Shown: positions 41,717 to 53,479, numbered from the stretch's first letter. The stretch: DNA of 64,000 bases from Rusavskia elegans (GCA_011316305.1 SAUG01000102.1:1-64000), one strand, 5' to 3'. The notes: generated by a model not told the origin, from the sequence alone. Made by a program: numbers and translations.

Positions 41717-44522
41717 ATGCCCGCATCACAACTTAAGAGACTAAAGTCATCTTTGAGGGAGCAAGGAATCACAGGACAACAAAAATCAAAAAAGCACAAG
41801 AAGCAAGCGAACAAGAATGGATCGTTCCGAGATACACGTATTCAGCGCAATGCTGCGCTCGAGGGCATTCGCGAGCAGTTCAACCCTTTCGAACTTCGAG
41901 CGCCAGCTAGAGCCAGCAAACATGAATTCGTGACCAACAAGCCTACAAATGGCAAAGGCGCGAGAGGCGCAATTGCCAGGCCAGGCATCACCAAGGGGTT
42001 TGGAGAAGAAAATGTACGATCCTGTACTGAGATTTTGCGACACCACATACTAAAACGACGGTATACAGCGTCGCCAAACCTTGCTCAAAGAAATCCAAAG
42101 ACGAAAAAAAGTCGGCGGAATTCTGGATCGAAGATTCGGGGAGAACGATCCCAAGTTGACCCCGGAGGAGAAAGCTTTAGAACGTTTCGTCAAGGAGAAG
42201 CAGAGAGGGAGCAAGAAGAACACTTTTTTTGATCTCGAGGACGGCGACGAGGACGAAGAGCTTACGCATTTCGGGCAGTCGCTATCATTCGATAAGACGT
42301 CCAACTTGGACGACTTCAAAGAAGACCTCTCGTCTGGAGAAGGAAGTGACGATTTGGATGCCTCGGAGAGACCAAGTAAGCGGCGAAGACTGTCTGAAGA
42401 TGGGGATCTTAGCGAAGAAGTGGTGCTTGACAGAAACCATGAACAACCCGCGAGGCCCAAGACTAAGAAAGAGGTTATGAGCGAAGTCATCACCAAATCC
42501 AAATTGCACAAACACGAACGGCAACAAGCTAAAGAGGACGACGATGATCTCCGTGCCGAGCTTGATAAAGGGCTGCCCGATCTACTCGCATTTATGCGTG
42601 GCGCTCCAAGGCAACCGGAGCCGCAGCAGGCTAAGGCGCTGCCCAACGGGAATATGAATCCTGATCGAGCAGCAATTCTTGATGGGAAGGACCGGGCCCA
42701 AGCCGAAAAAGAATACGACGAGCGTCTGCGTCAGATGACTTTCGATAAACGATCCAAACCTACCGAGCCGACACTAACGGAGGAAGAGAAGCTGGAGATT
42801 GAAGCGCAGCGGCTGCAGGGTCTTGAACAGCAAAGACTCTTCCGTATGAACCGCGAGCAAATAAGCGATGATGAAGAGCAGGGTCAAGATCAAGCGCCGC
42901 CGGATGGTACAGTTGATCCTATTCAAGAGGAGCAGGACTCTTTTGGACTTGGTCCCGGATTGGCGGGACGGACGAGCACACGGCAGCTGGAGGTTGAAGA
43001 CGAGGATGATTTTGTAATCGAAGATGACCTTGTCGCCGTTGAGTCGGAGCCTGAATCATCGCAGGATTCTTCACTTGATGACCCAGAAGACAAAATCGCT
43101 GAAGAAGAAGATGAAGAGTTTTATCAAGGGTTGCTTACTGGATACAGTACCGGATTGGGAGAGATCAACGAAGAAGAGAAGAGAGATCTCGGAACTCCTT
43201 TAGCTGGAAAGACAAATGGTTTGGCATACACCTACAACTGCCCTCAGAGCCATCCAGAATTCCTCCAGATCACCCGAGATATCCCAGTGGATAACCAGCC
43301 TACCATCGTTCAAAGAATTAGGGCTTTATACCATCCAAAGTTGCAAGCCGGCAATAAAGCAAAGCTGGCAGTATTCTCCACTGTCCTGGTGGACCATATA
43401 TCCTACCTAGCGAACAACACAAACAGTACATCCTTCGCTGTAATAGAGGCACTTATTCGCCATGTGCATTCTCTGGCAAAAATGTTCCCAGAAGAAGTAG
43501 GGCGCGCGTTTCGTGGACATCTCAAGTCACTTATCGAGGACCGACCTCTTGAGCCGACCTCGGGCGATCTCATTTTATTTACAGCCATTGGCACAACATT
43601 CCCAACCTCCGATCATTTCCATCAGGTGGTGACGCCCGCAATGCTTTACATTGGCTTTTATCTAGGCCAACGGGTACCCCAAAGTCTGAATGAAATCACC
43701 AAAGGTATCTATCTCGGTACATTGTGCCTCCAAAATCAAAAGCTTTCACGAAGATACGTCCCAGAATTGCTTAATTACACGCTTAATGCCATGTGGGCAC
43801 TGACCCCTGCTCAACCCGGAGCTATTACGGGCTTCTTCCCACTGCACTCTCTCTCTGATTCTTTCCGGCTTCGGGAGCCTTCGAATGGCAGCCCCCGAAA
43901 GCTGATGATTTCGGACACGATCCCTGCAGAGAACGATTCTGAAAAATCAAAAGAAGCACTCAAACTTGCTCTGTTGGATACGCTCGTTTCTTTGTGTGGT
44001 AACATGGCCGACGTCTGGACTGGAACGTCCGCCTTTACTGAAACTTTCGAGCCTGTTGTCGCTATTCTCAGACATCTAGGATCAAAAATTTGCGCTTCCA
44101 AGTTGGGGAAATCACTGAGAGCAAAAGTACATGATACATTAGACCAGATCCAAGATCTACTGCAACAAGCCCGGATGGCCCGCAGGCCACTACTTCTTCA
44201 CAACCATCGGCCTCTTCCGATCAAGACCTCCATCCCTAAATTCGAAGAGTCTTTCAACCCCGACAAGCACTACGATCCTGATCGAGATCGCGCTGAAATG
44301 AATAAGCTGAAAGCTGAGCACAAGAAAGAGCGCAAGGGCGCTTTGCGGGAACTTAGGAAGGACGCTAACTTCATTGCAAGGGAGAGCCTGAGGGAGAAGA
44401 AAGAGAAAGATGCACAGTATGAGAAGAAGTTCAAGCGGCTGGTGGCTGAGATTCAGGGCGAAGAGGGGAGAGAATCGAAGATTTATGAAAGGGAGAAGAG
44501 GATGAGGAAGGGGAGAAAATAG
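41717..44522 (+). CDS. nop14: Nucleolar protein Nop14 (SSU processome)
   Basis: Two exons: 41717-42013 and 42069-44522; 916 residues. The 55 bp intron (GTACGA...TACAG, branch TACTAAAAC) joins GFGEEN to RRQTLLKEIQRRKKVGG. N-terminal basic tract (QQKSKKHKKQANKNG) and the Nop14 signature IREQFNPFELR; then Asp/Glu-rich clusters typical of nucleolar proteins, FVIEDDLVAV, a helical C-terminal half (CPQSHPEFLQITRDIPVDN, YLAN near 480, FKRLVAEIQGEEGRE), and a Lys/Arg-rich end. Role: assembly of the small-subunit processome and 18S rRNA maturation, with Noc4, Utp14 and Emg1. Convergent with eaf6, 176 bp apart. Confidence 0.95.
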
Positions 44523-44698
44523 ACGTAGAGGAACGAATATTTACGCACCCTCTTCCCAGATAAACCCCATGCATGTGTACGTTTTATAATGGGCTCTCAA
44601 CATAGATGTCTTGCCTGCTACAGACGACCCTGGGTATCTCATCATACATACCGTACGCCATACCATCAACGCCATGCTCGTGACAATACACAATCCAT

Positions 44699-45412
44699 TC
44701 AATCGCCGCCGACGCCTCCCCTAGCATATGTGATTTTCAGCCTCTTGGGCTGCTTCCCTTCACTCTCATCATCGTCCCTCTCCACTCCCTTCTTATTCTT
44801 CTTATTCCCACCCGCTTTCAAGCTCGTCGCACTCGTCGGAGTAGGATGATCGCTAGCTCTAGCCGAAGACTGCTGGGGATTGCCGGACGTTGGCGTCGGC
44901 GCATTAGGCGTGGACTGGATACTTGAGGTTGGGGAAAGCTCCTATAGATATGAGCTTCATCAGTCGCCCCCATCGTTCTCGGTTGCCATCCATCGAAGGG
45001 AAAATGGGGAGGGTGTGGGTGTAAGCAATCATACCCGCATAAAACTACAGCTACTCCTCGAAAACACCCGATCCTGCTCCGTGACTCCTTTCCTCCTCGT
45101 ACTAGTCCCGCCTCCACCTCCGCCCGCGCCCCCTCCTGCTGAGCCCCCTGCACCAGCGCTCACAGACCCCGATAATGCGGATCCCTTGATGTAGTTGTCG
45201 AAACCTTTGATGATGTTGCCGGCCGAGGAGGTCTCTTCGAGATAGGAGGTTTCGATGCGGTAGATTTGGTCTTCGAGCGTGGCCATGTTTTTGTCGAGGG
45301 CTCGTTTTTTCTGGAGTGTTTCGCGCAGGTCGCGTTTTAGTTTCTCGTAGTAGGGTATTCCGCGCGTGGTGTTGTCGGCGGTGGAAGAGGAGGGGAGAGC
45401 GGTTTCGGTCAT
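44699..45412 (-). CDS. eaf6: Histone acetyltransferase complex subunit Eaf6
   Basis: Two exons: 45412-45035 and 44941-44699; 206 residues. The NuA4-type coiled coil lies near the N-terminus (YYEKLKRDLRETLQKKRALD ... MATLEDQIYRIETSYLEETS, followed by GNIIKGFDNYIKG), which is the diagnostic Eaf6 block. A Gly-rich linker leads to DRVFSRSSCSF; the second exon adds Pro/Ser/Thr-rich sequence and a basic nuclear-type tail (GGNKKNKKG, PKRLKITYARGG). Eaf6 bridges NuA4/NuA3 complexes to their scaffold subunits. The intron (93 bp) begins GTATGA, and without splicing a stop follows at once. Divergent from the copper transporter gene. Confidence 0.93.
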
Positions 45413-45698
45413 TGTTGGGGGGTGTTGGTGCTTTGAGGAAGACGGGGCTGTGGAGTAGGAAGAAGGGATGATCTGATGCTGAAGAGGCAGGAGCAGGTGG
45501 GAGTATTGGAAGTAAGAAGGGCGTTTGTAACTGGTTGGGGGAACAGTGAATGGATGGCGGAACGAAGGGAAGGTACGTCATACAAATCAAGACATCTTTT
45601 AGACGTTGCATTTGCATACTCTGCATCGTCCCATACATATTTGCTAAGTCCATTCTTGCTTTACAGTCCGAAATAGCATTCATTATACATATGATTAC

Positions 45699-46415
45699 AT
45701 GATGGAGCACCACGACCACATGGGCCATGGAGGCATGGACATGCCTTCAGACGGTCCAAGGTGCAGCATGAACGTAAGACCAGACACTCGATCCTATCCC
45801 CTGCTCATCTGGACTAATCGTCGGACGCCTTTCAGATGCTGTTCACCTGGGACACCACGAATCTCTGTATCGTCTTCCCCCAATGGCGCGTCTCCTCCAC
45901 CCTCACGCTCATCCTCTCCCTCCTCGGCGTCATCCTCCTCACCGCAGGTTACGAATTCGTCCGAGAGATGAGCAGGCGCTACGAGACTTCGAGCGCGGAA
46001 TACGTGAACAAACTACCCAGTAAGCGCTCTTGGACCCTTCATCCGGGCATCGGGGGAGGAATATGAGGGGGCAAGGCAGGGGAGAAGCTAAGATATCATG
46101 TCTTTCAAAGACGACGACGAGGATGTGCCCAAACGAAGCTCATCATTTTGGGCAGGGAAGAGTTTGGGTGATGCGGAGAAAAGGCAGAAGATGGTCAAGG
46201 CAGTGTTATATGCTGTGCAGGTCTTCTACAGCTTTTTCATCATGTGAGTATCTGGCTTCGAGGACATTGAGTATGATGGGAACTTTGCTGATCTGGACAG
46301 GCTGCTTTTCATGACGTATAACGGATGGGTGATGCTATCGGTTGCCGTTGGAGCTTTCGTTGGATACCTGGCATTCGGTGACTCCAGCTCCACAAAGAGC
46401 GTGGCATGTCATTGA
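45699..46415 (+). CDS. Ctr-family copper transporter
   Basis: Four exons: 45699-45773, 45836-46019, 46111-46243, 46301-46415; 168 residues. Exon 1 codes a Met/His-rich extracellular segment (MEHHDHMGHGGMDMPSDG) that binds Cu(I). Three membrane helices follow: TLTLILSLLGVILLTAGYEF; AVLYAVQVFYSFFIMLLFMT, which contains the MxxxM-type copper path; and VMLSVAVGAFVGYLAFG, with the GxxxG helix packing motif. Short Cys/His end (SVACH). Trimeric Ctr proteins import Cu(I) at the plasma membrane or export it from the vacuole; size and N-terminus suit a Ctr2-like or small Ctr protein. Convergent with the JmjC gene, 107 bp apart. Confidence 0.92.
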
Positions 46416-46522
46416 TACGGATGGGACACACTGATGAAGGATTTCATGACAGTGGTGGTTGGATGCCAAGCGTGGACTCGGATTGGATAGCTTCGCTCAT
46501 TTGTATATTCAACTATTGTTGA

Positions 46523-48364
46523 TCAAGGCACATCCTCATCGTCTCCATCCCTGAACCCGAAGCTGAACGGCCTACCCTCTAACCCGTCATTTCCATTTGG
46601 TCCTGTCAACTCTTCCCACTTCCGCTTTCTACCTCCACGGAAGCGCTCTAAATCTGCAAGGCCCTTCTGCAATAATTCCGGCTGCTTCTCTTTCAACTTC
46701 GCTACGAAAAGTTCATACGGGTCTTTGACGTCGTTCTTGAACCCGGACACTTGATCTGGTTTGTACTTCAGGAATGCCAAAGCATTACCGAGATGGGCCT
46801 TTGGAACGAAATTCTGAGTGATGGCAATGCTGGGACGGAGATTGACGACCAGGTGCCACCATCCTGATGGAACATGCAGGACTTCTCCTTCTTTGCAGAT
46901 GCCTTCCCTGCAGCCACGCGTTTTGCGCGCTTCGCCATGGAAACCAATCAGCCATTCCGCAATGCTCAAAGGGCTGGTGACTTCGCTTTGATCCTCGGCG
47001 ACATAGACACCTGGTGGAGGTGGATCGGATGGGTTGTTGGGAAACATAATCCAGTACTTCGAACCACTGAGAATAGCGTTCCAGGCACTTTCCAAGTTCT
47101 TAGCCCGGCCTTGATACGTTTCATCCCAAGCTCACTCACCTAGTGGCGTTCGGATCCTTGTGAAATGTACTGCCACTTCTCTCAGGCCCTACAATGAGCC
47201 ACCGCCTGTCCGGTCTTTGACCTTCAAAGACATCGAACAAATCTTCTCCAAAGCAATCCGGTGACCAGTAATGATCCCCATCATGCTTTCCCACCTGGAG
47301 ATCCATCTTTTCCACGAAAGAACGATCAAACAGGTACAGCGGACTCTCGTCACTGTTGTTCCGCATGTAGTCCACATACACTCTGAGCGGCCAGTCAACA
47401 GCCTCCGCCCGGAAGGCTATCTCGCCATACTTTTCAAGCAAGAGATCTGAAGACCATTGCCGATATACCGGCCATTGCCGGACTGGATCTGTTAGAATGA
47501 AAGGCGTATCGGCCCACTTGTCTGCAAAGCCCTCTGCATTTAGATCGGAGAGTCGAGGAATGGCATTTGCAGGCGGTATGTTGTGGGTGTAAGGCTCGAG
47601 GGAGGTGTGAGCGCAAAGAAAAGGTTGATGCAAGGCATCTGAAAACAGATTCCTGCATGATACTCGTGAAAGCTGATCTTTTGAAATACCTAGATATGTA
47701 GAAAGCCAAGACCCTTGCCATTTGATTTCAGAAGGAGCAGACCTAATGAAAAAAAGCTCAGCAAGCGCCTTCAAGACCAAGAAGACGGACTGAGCTAAGA
47801 GAGAAACAGAAGCACAGTAAGTCCACAATAGATATGGAGCTTTAAATAGCCTTGAGGTGAAAGCCCTTGTGCAGCAGATTCCAAAACCTTGAAAAGACTC
47901 GAACCGACAAAGCAAAGGAGATCTAAATCATTGCTCCGCTTCCCTCTACAAAGTCGAAAGCCGAAGTCAGAAACCGATGAATACGTAGCACACACGATAG
48001 TTTTTCCTTACCCAAGATACAACATCTTCCACAGATCCTCTTGGCGTGAGAATGCATAGAGCGCTTTGCAGGTGCAGCCGAGCCGTAATAGTCCTGACGG
48101 GTTAAGCCATTCCATGATCTGAGTGATCAAATCGTCAGGCAACAGAGCAAATAAGCCAGCTTCGGTCTTGATATTCTCATCTGCCGTAAATGCGTTTCCA
48201 AGTGGTTTGACATTCAGAGGATGGGCTGGAACCATCATTGGATTGCTATCACCATTCAAACGGATCTGTAATCCTGGAGATTGTCCATAGATATATGATG
48301 CTGTTATGTCGGACTGGGCATGCGGTAGCAGTGAGTCCTGTTCAATTGGTAACTGGCTGCCCAT
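46523..48364 (-). CDS. F-box and JmjC-domain protein (JMJD6-like)
   Basis: Three exons: 48364-48012, 47742-47140, 47087-46523; 506 residues. The F-box lies around residues 75-115 (LFALLPDDLITQIMEWLNPS ... GCTCKALYAFSRQEDLWKML). Then KWQGSWLSTYLG and the JmjC fold with an intact Fe(II) triad: His312 and Asp314 in TFHKDPNAT, and His397 in PSGWWHLVVN; AIPRLSDL and GPERSGSTFH are family blocks. The first intron (48011-47743) is 269 bp, much longer than the others in the window, and could hide another short exon. Expected role: a 2-oxoglutarate-dependent hydroxylase or demethylase tied to an SCF ubiquitin ligase through Skp1; substrate unknown. Start chosen at the first ATG of the frame. Confidence 0.88.
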
Positions 48365-48825
48365 TATGCCGGATTCTAGGACTGGGAACAGTCGCCAATG
48401 GAAGAGGTTTGTAGACAAGCAGGAATTACGATGAGTCCCACAAAGATCATGCGAGTAGCCGTGAATAGTACAATCCTACATGTTCAGGGAATTTGTTGAA
48501 CGGTCGAGGGCCGCTTCTGGCGTCTATCAAGTGGCGGGACACTTTAGGCGGCTACTGCGCTAGTGTCTCTCAAAAACTTCTACCCTGGCGAAAAAAAGTG
48601 GGTGAACAAATTCAAACAGTCATCCTCTGTGACCCCTGATATAAATTTCCACACGCCCTCTATATCCACTCCTCACTTTAGAAGAGTGCGCTGATAAAAC
48701 ACCTACTTTCTCTAATATCATAGTACTTGGTGGTAGCCGTACAGGTCCACCAAATCCCAACTTTCAGCCCCACGTACAGAATCATCGGCTGCGGTCGTTG
48801 ATATTTCTACAACAAAACCGCAATC
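48365..48825. promoter_or_regulatory. Divergent promoter region, JmjC gene / eIF4A
   Basis: About 460 bp between divergent starts. A TATAAAT at 48640-48646, followed by a pyrimidine-rich tract, lies 180-190 bp upstream of the eIF4A start, as expected for a strongly expressed fungal gene. Confidence 0.5.
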
Positions 48826-50301
48826 ATGGCTACCGACAAGGGTCTCGAAGAGATCCCAGAATGTAAGTAAGCTGTGGATTCCACATTGTTATTTTTTGGC
48901 CTTCACGCCCGCAAAGCTGCTCTCGAGGCACATTATCTCCAAGGCCCAAAGGGACAGGCTAATATTTTCTTTCATAGCTCAAATCGAGTCGAACTATGAT
49001 GAGATCACCGACTCATTCGATTCAATGAACTTGAAGAGCGAGCTCCTCCGCGGTACGTTTCACTTCCGGCTGTTGGCGTCAAGCGTTCAGCTGTGCTGAA
49101 GGTATAAGGTGTCTACGCTTATGGCTTTGAGCGGCCGTCTGCCATCCAGCAGCGTGCGATTATGCCTGTCATCAAAGGCTCTGATGTCATCGCACAAGCC
49201 CAATCCGGTACTGGAAAGACGGCGACATTCTCCATCTCGGTCCTGCAGAAGCTTGATCCCAACGTCAAAGCCTGTCAAGCCTTGATCCTGGCTCCCACAC
49301 GCGAGTTGGCACAGCAAATCCAGAAGGTTGTGGTCGCTATCGGCGATTTCATGAATGTCGAATGCCATGCATGCATCGGGGGCACCAGTGTCCGCGACGA
49401 CATGAAGGCTCTCCAAGACGGGCCACAGGTAGTCGTGGGAACCCCAGGTCGCGTGCAGGACATGATTCAGCGCCGCGTTCTCAAAACCGACTCCATGAAG
49501 ATGTTCGTCCTCGACGAAGCCGACGAGATGCTTTCTGTAAGATCGCCTAGATTACCATAATCTTCACGCACATACTGACGATCAACAGCGCGGCTTCACG
49601 GAGCAGATCTATGACATCTTCCAGCTGCTTCCCCAATCTACCCAGGTCGTCCTTCTCTCTGCAACCATGCCGCAGGATGTTCTCGAAGTCACCACCAAAT
49701 TCATGCGCGACCCCGTTCGCATTCTTGTGAAGAAAGATGAACTTACCCTTGAGGGGATCAAACAGTTCTATATCGCTGTCGAGAAGGAAGATTGGAAGCT
49801 AGACACTCTCTCTGACTTGTACGAGACAGTCACTATTACCCAAGCCGTCATCTTCTGCAATACACGGAGGAAGGTAGATTGGCTTACCAACAAGCTGACC
49901 GAGCGTGACTTCACGGTCTCCGCTATGCACGGTGATATGGACCAAGGCCAACGTGACATAATCATGAAGGAGTTTCGCTCAGGCTCCTCGCGAGTCCTCA
50001 TCGCCACAGATCTCTTAGCCCGTGGAATCGACGTCCAACAAGTGTCGCTTGTCATCAACTACGATCTTCCTGCCAACCGCGAGAATTACATCCATCGTAT
50101 CGGCCGCGGTGGTCGCTTCGGGCGAAAAGGTGTTGCTATCAATTTTGTCACGGCTGATGACGTACGCATGATGAGGGAGATTGAACAGTTTTACAGCACT
50201 CAAATCGAAGAGATGCCTATGAACGTTGCAGGTGGGTTTTTCAAACGATTCGCAAGGGAGACGATTACGTACATACTAACACGATTATAGATCTGATCTA
50301 A
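48826..50301 (+). CDS. tif1: ATP-dependent RNA helicase eIF4A
   Basis: Five exons: 48826-48862, 48978-49052, 49109-49536, 49589-50231, 50291-50301; 397 residues, the standard eIF4A length. DEAD-box motifs in order: [13 protein letters not shown] (Q motif), AQSGTGKT (I), PTRELAQQ (Ia), TPGR, DEADEM (II), SAT (III), IFCNTRRK (IV), RGIDVQQV (V), [13 protein letters not shown] (VI). The last exon adds only the final residues DLI and the stop. Role: unwinding 5' leaders within eIF4F during translation initiation. The introns are clustered at the 5' end plus one before the final codons, a common arrangement in this fungal gene. Confidence 0.97.
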
Positions 50302-50863
50302 ACTCACGATACCCATCACTGTTCGCGTTTCAGTTTTCTTCCTCCTTTCAGCTTCGTACGCCTTTTGGGCTGCATCGCGGCGCCTCAAGGCCTTCGGAGG
50401 AGAAAGGGAGGAACACTGATATTGGGAGAGACTTTCCGTTGGAGTTGCTGTCATCATGCGATTCCTGTTCAGTTTGATAATGGCATGCTGCATGGGGTCT
50501 TTGTGGCCTGAGAGCCGTCCAAAAGTAGTGCGCTTGTATTTCGCCCTGTGTCTAGCCACTTTGCTAGGTACACGAGGAGGAAATTGGCGAACTTGGGCAG
50601 AGTTCTGTACTTCATTAGACGCTCACATAGATTCAGGTTGTTGCAATACAGTTTCCTACCCTCAGAATAAATCATGGGACGTGTTGAAGATTTCTAGTTC
50701 TAAGATACCCCGAAGAGTACTGTAGTCATGGTGCTAGCCATGACCACATTGCAGAGGCTCATAAGATGTCTCTTCTCCAACTCATCTCAAGTACATGGCA
50801 TTGCATTAAACTCTCAAGAACTTCCCTTTCGCTACTTGTTCATACTAAATCACCATTTACATT
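50302..50863. other. Intergenic region eIF4A / coiled-coil gene
   Basis: Covers the eIF4A 3' region and the next promoter. A basic minus-strand frame (ending inside the eIF4A gene) is present but unsupported. Confidence 0.45.
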
Positions 50864-51762
50864 ATGCTGCCACCCGAATCGGAATGGATGCTATGGGCGA
50901 TGCGTTTGAAAACGTGGGTCCGAGCAGAACTCGACCAACCGAACCAGGCAGTCCAATCAATAGATACGCGATGTGCAAAACTTGAGGAGGCGACTGCTAT
51001 GCTTGATGCTCTAAACGGAGACGTGAAAAGACTGACAGCAAGCAACGAGCATTTGCAGCATACCAATTCTGCCCTGCAAGATCGGATACTGGAAGTCGAA
51101 TCAGAGTCCATCGCTCGGGATCGGAAATCTGCGACTGAAACAGATGTACTGCGAGAAGCTAGCAGACTCCTCTCTCAACAGCTGAAAGATGTTGTCGAAG
51201 ACTTCAACCAGATCAAGACCGAGTTCAAGGCAACAGAAGAGAAACAGCGACGGGAGCAACAGGAACAGAAGCAGCAGATTGTGGATCTGAGGTCGAGCAT
51301 CGATGTATCAAGCAAAAGAAAAGCCGGTCCGTTGGATCTAATTGCAATCCCAAGAACCAAGGGCATTTTCGCTGATTCATGGCAGCGAACGAAACGTTCT
51401 CAGAAGCCCCGTCGGTTGGTGATCCTGCAGCAGAAGCCAGTGATTCGCCTGAGACCCTCTCCCGTCCACAGCAATTCCATTCGAGTATATCTCAGGGCAA
51501 AGAAACATACCAAGAATACCTGGCATCAGGAGAGACCTTTGTCCGAGAGATCCTTCAACAGTCCGAGGCGCAAGCTGTGAAAGTCTACGTCAAGGGCATG
51601 AAGCAAAAATTCCGTCGGCAAGCGGTGTGGACTGCTCTGGAGACGAAGGGCTGGACATGGGCGAAGGCAAGACACGAGATACAGATGATCATCGACGAAG
51701 GCAAAAAAAGACGACAGGGTCGTCGTACTATGCAGCTACCGTCATTGGGGACGGTTGACTGA
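50864..51762 (+). CDS. Coiled-coil protein of unknown function
   Basis: Two exons, 50864-51326 and 51386-51762, 279 residues. The join uses GTCCGT...GGCAG (59 bp) and keeps phase; without it the two long frames do not connect. Residues ~25-150 are a long coiled coil (ELDQPNQAVQSIDTRCAKLE ... LKDVVEDFNQIKTEFKATEE, then Gln/Glu-rich). The second part is a compact, basic, Trp-containing segment (YVKGMKQKFRRQAVWTALET, GWTWAKARHEIQMIIDEGKK), faintly like a small nucleic-acid-binding or gag-type helical unit, but no family was recognised. Convergent with the FAHD1 gene, only 45 bp apart. Confidence 0.6.
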
Positions 51763-51807
51763 TACAACCAGTCTGGTGAAAAAAAGTCAGCGCCTACTTA
51801 CCGACAT

Positions 51808-52565
51808 CTACGTCTCCTTGTATTCATACGGTCCTCCTTTCTCTTGTACCTCCACCTCTATCCTCCCTTCCTCAACGTCTTTCCCATCGACCCTTAGCCC
51901 AGTTTTCACCACATCGCCGACCACGACGCTTCCTACACCCTTCGGCGTCCCGGTCAATACAACATCTCCTTGCTCCAAAGTCATACACTGGCTGATCTCG
52001 GCCAATATCCTCGGAATTGGGAAGAGCATCAAATGTGTGCTATCCTTCTGCTTCACCTCGTCATTGACACTGAGCCATAGTTCCACGTTGTGCGGGTCCG
52101 GAATTGCAGTCTTCGGTATATAGTTGCTCAGCGGTAAAAAGGTATCGAAGCCCTTGGCAATCGACCATGGCAATCCCTTCTTCTTCGCTTCGTCTTGCGT
52201 ATTCCGTGCGGTCATATCGATACCAACTGCATAGCCATCTATTGCATCCATTGCTCCTTTCTCATCATTGGCATCAAGATCCCGGACTGTTTTACCCATG
52301 ATGAGAGCAAGTTCGACTTCATAGTGGAGGTTCACCGCAGTGGGCCGCAGCACAGGGCCGGACGCCGGAGGGAGAATGGAGGACGGTGGTTTGAGGAAGA
52401 AGAAGGGTCGTTTAGGGCGAGCGCTGTTCAGCTCTGTGATGTGGTCGCTTGGTAGCTTCTCATGTTAGTAGTGAGCCTTTCGTAGTCGGCGAAGGAGGAA
52501 GTCGGGTACGCATAGTTTCGGCCAATGCAAACGACCTTGCGGGCATTGGCTCGGATGGAGGCCAT
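51808..52565 (-). CDS. Fumarylacetoacetate hydrolase-family protein (FAHD1-like acylpyruvase)
   Basis: Two exons, 52565-52510 and 52447-51808, 231 residues, normal for FAHD1. The join gives CIGRNYADHITELN, the family's N-terminal active-site block; PFFFLKPPSS, LHYEVELALIMGK (metal-binding E.E pattern), GYAVGIDMTARN, GLPWSIAKGFDTFLPL and LTGTPKGVG follow in order. Known family role: Mg2+-dependent oxaloacetate decarboxylase or acylpyruvate hydrolase, often mitochondrial; no clear presequence is seen here. The intron donor is GTACCC, weaker than its neighbours, but the spliced reading matches the family well. Divergent from the small gene at 52789. Confidence 0.92.
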
Positions 52566-52788
52566 TACAGTATTATTGTCAATCTCCTCGCAGGCCGTTC
52601 TTCGTCACAGAGCCACAGAGCTGAGTTCCAGTAGAGTTCCACAATGCTGTCAACGCGGAAGCTGACGGAAGGTCTCGGTGCCTCGGCTGTGATTCAGTGC
52701 TTGTCTACACGTACATACATATAAAATGCGACCATAGAGGGCGACTTCAACACCTGTCACTAGGCTATCACCCATAAAACCTGTTACA

Positions 52789-53161
52789 ATGCAAATCGCC
52801 TCGATACTCTCCGATCTGACCTCCCTCCGAGTCTGCGTAAGTTAGCTCTTACCCTACAGATTGCGCAAGACACCACCCTCCTAACAACCAATAGGATCAT
52901 AATGCAGCACTCGCCCTTGTCTCAACACGTGCACCGGCTTCTGATTCCTCGACCTCGAAACCTAGACAGGTCCATAATCCCAAAGATACTCATGGGACGG
53001 AGAGTGATCCGGACATGGAGCGCGCAATGGATCTGATTGAACTTCATCACGGGGTCAAGATGACTCATGTACGAGGCCAAGATCAGGGTCTCAGGCAGGC
53101 GAGGAAGGACGTCGATGCTGTACTGGCTGAATTGGAAAAGCGTGGTTCCCCAGGGCAATGA
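52789..53161 (+). CDS. Small two-exon conserved protein
   Basis: Two exons, 52789-52836 and 52895-53161, 104 residues; neither exon alone makes a long frame, so it is easy to miss. The intron has GTAAGT, a perfect CTAAC branch and ATAG acceptor (58 bp). The product starts MQIASILSDLTSLRVC, has a Ser/Thr/Lys-rich middle, and ends in a charged helical part (MERAMDLIELHHGVKMTHVR ... GLRQARKDVDAVLAELEKRG). That last block resembles hypothetical proteins I recall from other Pezizomycotina; no function is known. It could bind a partner through the helical end. Confidence 0.7.
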
Positions 53162-53479
53162 GGTTACATCTGTCTTCGGATCATCGACAACATTATCATA
53201 TAGAAAATCGCAAGGCGTTTGTAAAGTATGACAAGGTTCCTAGGGTTTCTATTCGTAGGTACTACGGAATCTTTTCTTATGCGAGGTACTCCTACTGATC
53301 ATTGCAGCTCCAGCAGCAAACCACCTGTCACTGTCACTGCAAGCCAATGGTCCAGCTTTAGAGAACAAGAATGAGGTTTGCCCTTAACCACCGAGCCAGA
53401 TTCGACCAAGACTATCCTCTCGAATTCTTGAGGCCTGGCTGCTAGCCTCCCTGTAAACCGTTTCTATCATCCAGCCTTA
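53162..53479. other. Short intergenic region between convergent genes
   Basis: Holds the two 3' ends; nothing else seen. Confidence 0.5.

Noticed and set aside
42050..42646. 198-codon minus-strand Ser-rich frame opposite nop14
   Set aside because: Antisense of the acidic Nop14 region, where Asp/Glu codons read as Ser/Leu-rich in reverse.
45102..45728. 208-codon minus-strand frame overlapping eaf6
   Set aside because: Out of frame with the recognisable Eaf6 coiled coil, and part of it is a low-complexity translation of the same exon.
50200..50559. Basic 119-codon minus-strand frame at the eIF4A 3' end
   Set aside because: Overlaps the end of eIF4A and has no recognisable homology or clear start.
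51327..51385. Apparent frameshift in the coiled-coil gene
   Set aside because: A 59 bp intron with phase-correct ends accounts for the change of frame.
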